Part shown: in pieces, positions 1 through 4,769 of the stretch
How positions within the stretch are numbered: position 1 is the first letter of the stretch
Layout: every line of letters begins with the position of its first letter
Assembly (NCBI GenBank): GCA_005884705.1
Contig: VBAF01000013.1
Location: forward strand, 1 to 10,923
DNA: 10,923 bases
Reading direction: 5' to 3'
Source: Alphaproteobacteria bacterium
Lineage (GTDB): Bacteria; Pseudomonadota; Alphaproteobacteria; Reyranellales; Reyranellaceae
Translations under genes and position numbers: made by a program
The notes under the pieces: generated by a model
Told to the model about the DNA's origin: nothing
Databases searched by the model: none
What the model saw: only the letters and a program-made list of their open reading frames with translations

Positions 1-486
1 GAAGCGGCTGAAGTCGTCCTCGAACTTCTCGACATAGGGTCCCTTGCTCGAGATCCACGAGGACAGGAAGGCGTCGAGGATCGAGCGGAACTCGCGATGG
101 GTCATGTCCGGCCGCGCGATCTGGATGCGCTGCGCCGAACGGTCGACCGTGAGGCGGATCAGGTTGCCGGCCGCATCGAGCTCGGGCTTCAGCAGGCCGG
201 TGTTGGCCGCCGCGGTGTTGGACAAGCGGCGGCCGATGGTCGCCATGTGCTGGCCGAGCGTCGGGACCCGCAACCCGCCGTTGAGCGCGGCCTGGCCGAG
301 CTCGTCGAGGGTGATGCATCCGAGGTATCGCTGGCCGTCGACCACCAGGCAGGTGCCGAGGCCGTTGTCGAGGCACTTTTCGACGGCAGCGAGCGGACTG
401 TCGGAAGCGTCGCACACGAAGTCTTCGTCCCCGGTCAACGCCCAGTCGTCTCCAGCCGCGGGCGTCGCCGGCATCGTCAAAGACAT
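1..486 (-). CDS. CBS domain-DegT/DnrJ/EryC1/StrS aminotransferase fusion (5' part; C-terminus off the left edge)
   Basis: Only the first 162 residues are in the window. Residues ~20-72 look like a CBS domain: an ASDSPLAAVEKCLDNGLGT helix, then the strand-turn TCLVVDGQRYLGCITLDEL. From ~120 the sequence becomes the N-terminus of a DegT-family PLP aminotransferase (IARPDMTH, then SSWISSKGPYVEKFEDDF at ~142-159), matching the substrate-entry segment of perosamine-synthetase-like sugar aminotransferases. The family makes amino sugars from nucleotide-linked keto-sugars in the cytoplasm. The PLP lysine and the rest of the fold lie beyond the edge. The start is the ATG at 486-484, preceded by a strong ribosome site GGGAGGA five bases away. 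It is divergent from the glycosyltransferase at 678, which supports a surface-glycan role. The CBS domain may sense an adenine nucleotide, but that is inference. The aminotransferase call is fairly secure; the exact sugar is unknown. Confidence 0.82.
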   Translation of the reverse strand, partial: MSLTMPATPAAGDDWALTGDEDFVCDASDSPLAAVEKCLDNGLGTCLVVDGQRYLGCITLDELGQAALNGGLRVPTLGQHMATIGRRLSNTAAANTGLLKPELDAAGNLIRLTVDRSAQRIQIARPDMTHREFRSILDAFLSSWISSKGPYVEKFEDDFSRF

Positions 487-677
487 CGAGTCCTCCCTTT
501 CCCAAGCCTCTTGCCGGTCGTGCACCCTCCACGAGCGACAGCGCGTATGAAACGGACGCCAGGCTCGTGCAGCCAGTGGTCACTTTGTGGCGACCGGTTG
601 CAGTGCCTCTTCTTGGTCACTCGCCTCGCCGCGAAGCGGCCCACATTCTTTCCCGCATGGTCGAGGGGAAGCGTCGA
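487..677. promoter_or_regulatory. Divergent intergenic region between aminotransferase and glycosyltransferase
   Basis: This 191-bp gap separates two divergent starts, so it should hold both promoters. It contains the minus-strand ribosome site (491-500) and the plus-strand site GAGGGGAA (663-670). The octamer TGGTCACT occurs twice in the same orientation, at 577-584 and 614-621. A short perfect stem GCCGC-GAA-GCGGC sits at 628-640. I found no convincing -35/-10 pair on either strand and no ORF with a credible start. Confidence 0.4.
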
Positions 678-1937
678 ATGGACTGCCTGTGGATCACCCT
701 GGCCGATCCGGATCCGGCGACCAACGGTCAGCTGATCTATTCCGAGGGCCTGATCGGCGCGGCGCGCAACGCCGGCGCCGCGCTCTGCGTGGTCGGGCTG
801 GCACGCACGGAGAAGCCCGATTTGCCAGCCGATCAGCCGGGCCTTGCCTGGCGGCTGGGCGAGGAGGCGCGCCGGCCGCGCTGGCGACGGGCGCTGCGGA
901 CCCTGCCCGAGGCGGCGCAACGGGGCATCTCGCGCTCGATGGATCGGGTGCTGGCGGCGGCGCTCGCCGAGCGGGCCTGGGACGCCATCGTGTTCGACAG
1001 CATCTGCGCGGCATGGGCGCTGCCTGCGGTACTGGATTACCAGGCAAGACAGGGCGGCACCGCCAAGCTGGTCTACCTCGCCCACAACCATGAGATGACC
1101 GTCGCCCGCCGCATCGCCGATGCTGCCCGCGGCGCCCGCCGGCTCTACAAGGAGTGGGACGCGCTGAAGGTTCGTCGCCTCGAGCGGCGGCTGATGAAGC
1201 GCTGCAATCTCGTGACCGCCAACACGCCTGACGATGCGCGAACTTTCACCGCCGAGGCGGCCCCGACGCCGGTCATCCTGGTGCCGCCGGGCTATGGCGG
1301 GCATCGCGTCGCCGAGCGGACGATCGACGCGTCGATGCCGCGCCGCGCCATCATCGTCGGCAGCTTCGACTGGCCGCCCAAGCGCATCAGCCTCGAACGG
1401 TTCCTCGCCGCTGCGGCACCGATCCTGGCCGCCGCCGGCATCGAGCTGCAGCTGGTCGGCGAGACCGAGCCCGACTATCTGGCGTCGCTTCGCCGGCGCT
1501 TCCCCGAGGTCCGCTTCGAGGGCCGGGTGGACGACGTGCGGCCCCACATGGCGAACGCGCGGCTCGCGCTGGTGCCCGACGAGCTGGGCGGCTTCAAGCT
1601 CAAGGGCCTGGACTACGTGTTCAATCGCCTGCCCATCCTGGCGATGCGCATCGCGCTGCCGGGCATGCCGCTGGAGGATGGCGTGAGCGTCGGGCTGTTC
1701 GACAGCCATCGCGCGCTGGGCGAAGGCGTCGTCGCCCTGATCGACGATTTCGAGACACTGAACCGGCGTCAGCGGGAGGCCTCCGAGGCCTGCGCGCTGC
1801 GCTTCGACTGGCCGCGCATCGGCAGGCATCTGGTCGACGGCATCCGGGGGCTGGAGCGCCCTAGGCGGCGAGCGCCTTCAGCCGCTCCGAGATCTTCCAC
1901 ACCGTCGACTCGGGCTCGCCCGGCGGCAGGAAGATGA
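678..1937 (+). CDS. Glycosyltransferase, GT4-like (GT-B fold)
   Basis: A 419-residue protein, a normal length for GT-B enzymes. The N-terminal half carries an acceptor-domain pattern with LVYLAHNHEM at ~131-140. The C-terminal half opens with IIVGSFDWPPK (~225-235), the strand-loop seen where group-1/GT4 enzymes begin their nucleotide-sugar domain, followed by IELQLVGE (~255-262) and RFEGRVDDV (~279-287). In the donor site the usual EX7E signature is degenerate: PDELGGFKLKGLDY (~300-313), with Asp312 where 'LEA' normally provides Glu. It probably transfers a sugar from an NDP-sugar to a lipid-linked or surface glycan; donor and acceptor are unknown. I prefer the ATG at 678 (GAGGGGAA seven bases upstream) over upstream in-frame ATGs at 657 and 567. 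The last ~25 residues are Arg/Pro/Ser-rich and are encoded opposite the 3' end of the methyltransferase gene, so they are probably a non-conserved tail. Confidence 0.85.
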   Translation: MDCLWITLADPDPATNGQLIYSEGLIGAARNAGAALCVVGLARTEKPDLPADQPGLAWRLGEEARRPRWRRALRTLPEAAQRGISRSMDRVLAAALAERAWDAIVFDSICAAWALPAVLDYQARQGGTAKLVYLAHNHEMTVARRIADAARGARRLYKEWDALKVRRLERRLMKRCNLVTANTPDDARTFTAEAAPTPVILVPPGYGGHRVAERTIDASMPRRAIIVGSFDWPPKRISLERFLAAAAPILAAAGIELQLVGETEPDYLASLRRRFPEVRFEGRVDDVRPHMANARLALVPDELGGFKLKGLDYVFNRLPILAMRIALPGMPLEDGVSVGLFDSHRALGEGVVALIDDFETLNRRQREASEACALRFDWPRIGRHLVDGIRGLERPRRRAPSAAPRSSTPSTRARPAAGR

Positions 1938-2706
1938 AATTGTAGATATAGCGGCCGAAGCGCTGGCGGGCGGTCAGCGCGGCGGTGAGGTCGGGCAGGT
2001 TGGCGGGGTCCTGCATGGTCTGGACCGAGAAGCGGTCGATCGGCTTCAACTGCCCCTGGTGCACGAACGGGCCGCGGTAGCCCAGCCTGTCGAAGTAGGC
2101 GCGGGCGCGGCCCAGCCCACCGGGCGACAGCCGGTCCTCGACCTCGACCAGCATGCGCGGCTGGCACCGCTTGATGGTCTCGACGGCGCCGTCGAGTACC
2201 GCTTGCTGATGGCCTTCGACGTCGATCTTGATGAAGCCGCAGCTGCCGGAATAGACCTCGTCGAGGCGCGCCATCGGGACCTCGATGCCTTCGTAGGCCG
2301 GATACGCGGCCGAGGCGTCGTCCGACACTGTCGAGCAGCCCGTCACCACCACGCCGTCGACCACCGGCATGCGCAGCTCGATCGTGCCGCTCTTGTCGGA
2401 CAGCGCGATCGGCTGGAAGGTGACGCCGCGTGGAAATTTCTGGCGCAGCGCCTTCACCAGGGTCGGCATCGGCTCGAAGGCGACGACGTGGCCGGCATGG
2501 CGGCGCATGTAGTGGACGTAGGAGCCGTCATTGGCGCCGACATCGATGGCGTCGGCACCACGCCGGCACAGGAACTCGAGCAGGTGCAGCTCGACCTCGC
2601 CGTAACGGCCGTAGAAGCGAGCCTCGCGCCAGTTCAACAGGGGCTGCGGACAAAGGGCGCGCAGGTCCTGACGGGCGTCGCTGTACGAACTGCCGACTTC
2701 GAGCAT
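1861..2706 (-). CDS. FkbM family SAM-dependent methyltransferase
   Basis: A 281-residue class I (Rossmann) methyltransferase of the FkbM family. The SAM-binding motif I is IDVGANDGSY at ~54-63, motif II is VVAFEPMP at ~74-81, and the FkbM hallmark GFIKIDVEGHQ lies at ~157-167, followed by PRMLVEVEDR (~183-192). FkbM enzymes O-methylate hydroxyl groups of macrolides, sugars and polysaccharides; next to a glycosyltransferase and a sugar aminotransferase, sugar O-methylation of a surface glycan is the likely role (inference). The start at 2706 has GTGAGG eight bases upstream. The gene converges on the glycosyltransferase and the two coding regions overlap by 77 bp at their 3' ends, with no room for a terminator between them. 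It is separated by 292 bp from the GMC gene upstream on the same strand, so it probably has its own promoter in that gap. Confidence 0.92.
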   Translation of the reverse strand: MLEVGSSYSDARQDLRALCPQPLLNWREARFYGRYGEVELHLLEFLCRRGADAIDVGANDGSYVHYMRRHAGHVVAFEPMPTLVKALRQKFPRGVTFQPIALSDKSGTIELRMPVVDGVVVTGCSTVSDDASAAYPAYEGIEVPMARLDEVYSGSCGFIKIDVEGHQQAVLDGAVETIKRCQPRMLVEVEDRLSPGGLGRARAYFDRLGYRGPFVHQGQLKPIDRFSVQTMQDPANLPDLTAALTARQRFGRYIYNFIFLPPGEPESTVWKISERLKALAA

Positions 2707-2729
2707 GGGGATCGCCTCACGAATGCTGC

Positions 2730-2764
2730 GGGACGATCCAATCTAGGGCCGGGAGGGACGATCC
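2730..2764. repeat. 10-bp direct repeat GGGACGATCC x2 upstream of the FkbM gene
   Basis: GGGACGATCC is found at 2730-2739 and again at 2755-2764, same orientation, 25 bp apart start to start, lying 24-58 bp upstream of the FkbM start codon. That is where a promoter and operator would be expected. The identity of all ten bases is directly visible; binding by a regulator is inference. Confidence 0.45.
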
Positions 2765-2767
2765 TCG

Positions 2768-2786
2768 CGTGATCAGCCCGTGATCA
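2768..2786. promoter_or_regulatory. Possible operator: two CGTGATCA sites 11 bp apart
   Basis: CGTGATCA occurs at 2768-2775 and 2779-2786. The core TGATCA is palindromic, so the pair is both a direct and an inverted repeat, with centres 11 bp apart, about one helical turn. It sits 62-80 bp upstream of the FkbM start. Such an arrangement would place two protein subunits on the same DNA face. No known operator family is assigned. Confidence 0.35.
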
Positions 2787-2800
2787 TGCAATTTCTCCGA

Positions 2801-2827
2801 CCGTTTCGGCCGTTTTCGCCGTTTTCG
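2801..2827. repeat. Three tandem 9-bp units (CCGTTTCGG, CCGTTTTCG, CCGTTTTCG)
   Basis: Three head-to-tail 9-mers, the last two identical and the first differing at two positions. The array lies in the FkbM-GMC intergenic gap, ~95-121 bp upstream of the FkbM start. The T-runs spaced 9 bp apart stand out in this GC-rich genome. Function unknown; an intergenic iteron-like or DNA-bending tract is possible. Confidence 0.5.
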
Positions 2828-2916
2828 ACGAACTCACTCTAAACGGCTGGCGGAGTGCATCCCGGGGGAGACAGCAAGAGGGCGGCCGGCGTGGCGAGGC
2901 CGATGCTTTATCCATT

Positions 2917-2972
2917 AGCCAAAATTGCCGAAAATCGACTTGGAGCATTTTCAGCATTTTCGGCTATTGGCT
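2917..2972 (-). terminator. Hairpin past the GMC gene stop; possible transcription terminator or processing structure
   Basis: AGCCAA (2917-2922) and GCCGAAAAT (2927-2935) pair with ATTTTCGGC (2956-2964) and TTGGCT (2967-2972). This gives 9 + 6 base pairs separated by a small internal loop (four bases against two), with a 20-nt apical loop. It begins 26 bp beyond the stop codon of the GMC oxidoreductase, where a terminator belongs. No U-run follows the 3' arm on the minus strand (AATGGATAAAG follows), so a classical intrinsic terminator is doubtful; an mRNA 3' stabiliser or an intergenic palindromic repeat are alternatives. Inside it, AGCATTTTC is repeated in tandem at 2944-2952 and 2953-2961. 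Confidence 0.5.
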
Positions 2973-2998
2973 GGAGCCGCTCGGTCCCGGAAATTCGA

Positions 2999-4603
2999 TC
3001 AACGTTGTGCGCCAGCTCGCAGGATGTCGGCCATCTTCTCGCCGACCATGATCGAGGGCGCGTTGGTGTTGCCCGAGGGCATGGTCGGGAAGATCGAGGC
3101 ATCCGCGACCCGCAGCCCCTCCAGACCATGGACCTTGAGCTTGTCGTCGACCACGGTCTTCGGCCCGGCCGGGCCCATGCGGCAGGTCCCGACCGGGTGG
3201 TAGGCGGTCTGCGAGTTGTGGCGGATCCATGTCAGGATCTCGTCGTCGCTGCCGACCGACGGACCCGGCGAGAATTCGCTGTCGCGGTAGGCGTCCATCG
3301 GCGGGGCATCGACGATCTTCCGCATCATGCGGAAGCCGTCGACCATCGCCCGCTGGTCGATCGGATCGGCGAGGAAATTGAAGCGGATCGCCGGCTGCGC
3401 CTTGGGATCGGGCGACTTGATGTGGATCGAGCCCAGGCTCTCGGGCCGCAGCTGGTAGCAGGCAATCGTCATCGACGGGAAGTCCTGCAGCTTGCGCGTC
3501 TTGGGATCCTTGATCGAGTACGGCACGAGGTGCATCTGCACGTCCGGCGTCTCGAGCTCGCGCCGGGTGCGCAGGAAGGCGAGCAGCGGCGCCGAGGGCA
3601 GGCTCATGAAGCCGCCACCGGTCGCGAGATACTTCATCATCTGGGTCACCGCGCCGACGCCGCGCGCCATGTGGTTGTAGGAGACCTTGGGGTCCTTCAC
3701 CTTCCAGATGATGCGGGCGTTGATGTGGTCGCGGAAATTCTCGCCGACCGCCGGCAGCTCGTGCTTCACCTCGATGCCATGCTGCTTCAGCAGGTCCGGC
3801 CGGCCGATGCCCGAAAGCTCGAGGATCTGCGGGCTGGCGACGCCGCCGGCCGACAGGATCGTCTCCCTGGCGCGCGCCTGAACGACCCGCCCGTCCTTCT
3901 CGTACTCGACGCCGACGCAGCGCTTGCCCTCGAGCAGGACCCGCAGCGTGTGGGCGTTGGTCACGACCTGCAGGGTCTCCGAGCGCTTCATCGCCGGCTC
4001 GATGTAGCAGTGCGCGACGCTCATGCGCCGGCCCTTGTAGATCGAGGTCTGCGTCTTCACGACGCCTTCCTGGTCCTCGCTGTTGTAATCGGGGTTGACC
4101 TTGTAGCCGGCGGCCTTGGCCGCCTCGAACAGCGCGTCGTAGAGCGGGTTCTGGTCGGGTACGGTCGAGACCTTGAGCGGCCCCGCGGTGCCGCGGCCGT
4201 TGCTGCCGTCGCCATCGACGAAGTTCTCGATGCGGGTGAACACCGGCGCGACGTCGCGCCAGCTCCAGCCGCGGCAGCCCAGTTGCGCCCAGGTGTCGTA
4301 GTCGAGCGGTTGGCCGCGCACCCACACGAGACCATTGATCGAGCTCGAGCCGCCGAGCAATTTACCGCGCGGTACCGGGATTTGCCGGTTGGCGGTGCCC
4401 GGCTCGGGCTCGGACTGGTAGAGCCAGTTGGCCGCCGGATTGTCGATCAGCAGGCCGAAGGAGAGCGGCATGCGCGAGTAGGGATGGCTCGCCGCCCCGG
4501 CTTCGAGCAGCAGGACCTTGGCCGTTGAATTTTCCGTGAGTCGCGCGGCCAAGGCGCCGCCGGCCGAGCCTGCGCCCACGATGATGTAGTCATACTCGGC
4601 CAT
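2999..4603 (-). CDS. GMC family FAD-dependent oxidoreductase (choline/alcohol dehydrogenase-like)
   Basis: A 534-residue, full-length GMC flavoprotein. YDYIIVGAGSAGGALAARL at the N-terminus is the ADP-binding GxGxxG motif. PRGKLLGGSSSINGLVWVRG (~79-98) is GMC signature 1 and SAGGVASPQILELSGIG (~251-267) is signature 2. The C-terminus has the catalytic histidine in YHPVGTCRMGP (His469) and the paired asparagine in SGNTNAPSIMVGEKMAD (~510-526). Members oxidise primary alcohols, choline, or polyethylene-glycol-like substrates and pass electrons to oxygen, a quinone or a dye. The substrate cannot be read from sequence, and no betaine-aldehyde dehydrogenase or betI is present in the window, so I do not call betA. 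The ATG at 4603 is chosen over one 60 bases upstream because GGGAGGAA precedes it at ~9 bases and the FAD motif then starts at the usual place. No signal peptide is seen. It is divergent from the RND operon. Confidence 0.92.
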   Translation of the reverse strand: MAEYDYIIVGAGSAGGALAARLTENSTAKVLLLEAGAASHPYSRMPLSFGLLIDNPAANWLYQSEPEPGTANRQIPVPRGKLLGGSSSINGLVWVRGQPLDYDTWAQLGCRGWSWRDVAPVFTRIENFVDGDGSNGRGTAGPLKVSTVPDQNPLYDALFEAAKAAGYKVNPDYNSEDQEGVVKTQTSIYKGRRMSVAHCYIEPAMKRSETLQVVTNAHTLRVLLEGKRCVGVEYEKDGRVVQARARETILSAGGVASPQILELSGIGRPDLLKQHGIEVKHELPAVGENFRDHINARIIWKVKDPKVSYNHMARGVGAVTQMMKYLATGGGFMSLPSAPLLAFLRTRRELETPDVQMHLVPYSIKDPKTRKLQDFPSMTIACYQLRPESLGSIHIKSPDPKAQPAIRFNFLADPIDQRAMVDGFRMMRKIVDAPPMDAYRDSEFSPGPSVGSDDEILTWIRHNSQTAYHPVGTCRMGPAGPKTVVDDKLKVHGLEGLRVADASIFPTMPSGNTNAPSIMVGEKMADILRAGAQR

Positions 4604-4769
4604 TGCCACGTTCCTCCCGAGGGCTCGGTTTGCCCTATGCAAGCCTAGCGCAGAGCCATGCAAGGAGCAGGGGGGTAATTTCTCGACACTCGGGGAGCGG
4701 CATGGTCCGATGCTGGTGTCCGATCCGAGGGGGGTCGGTCTCCCCGGGAAGCGCGGATTTCCAGTCGAA
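4604..4769. promoter_or_regulatory. Divergent promoter region between GMC oxidoreductase and RND permease
   Basis: This 166-bp gap must carry promoters for both divergent units. ATGCAAG occurs at 4637-4643 and 4658-4664 in the same orientation, 21 bp apart (two helical turns); read on the minus strand this is CTTGCAT twice, and the distal copy could double as a weak -35 for the GMC gene. GTCCGAT occurs at 4705-4711 and 4718-4724. No divergently encoded TetR/MarR-type repressor is adjacent, so local control of the pump is not evident. Confidence 0.35.

Noticed and set aside
628..640. GCCGC-GAA-GCGGC hairpin as a terminator or regulatory stem
   Set aside because: Five base pairs with a three-base loop is common by chance at this GC content and no U-run follows.
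477..1829. A 450-codon open frame antisense to the glycosyltransferase
   Set aside because: Rich in Arg/Gln/His/Ala with no family features; the plus strand has GT4 motifs and a good ribosome site.
2059..2772. A 237-codon plus-strand frame opposite the FkbM gene
   Set aside because: Antisense shadow of a gene with clear FkbM motifs; no own ribosome site.
2707..2998. CRISPR array or mobile-element end in the repeat-rich gap
   Set aside because: Units are only 8-10 bp, there are no regular spacers, and no transposase, target duplication pair or terminal inverted repeats flank the gap.
2855..4528. A 557-codon open frame antisense to the GMC oxidoreductase
   Set aside because: The opposite strand encodes complete GMC signatures; this frame is compositionally biased and has no domain or ribosome site.
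2999..4603. Naming the GMC enzyme betA (choline dehydrogenase) with a betaine pathway
   Set aside because: No betB, betI or transporter neighbours, and GMC substrate cannot be deduced from the signatures alone.
4710..4769. A 20-residue N-terminal extension of the RND permease from the ATG at 4710
   Set aside because: The extension is not hydrophobic and would push TM1 away from the usual N-terminal position; the ribosome site is no better than at 4770.
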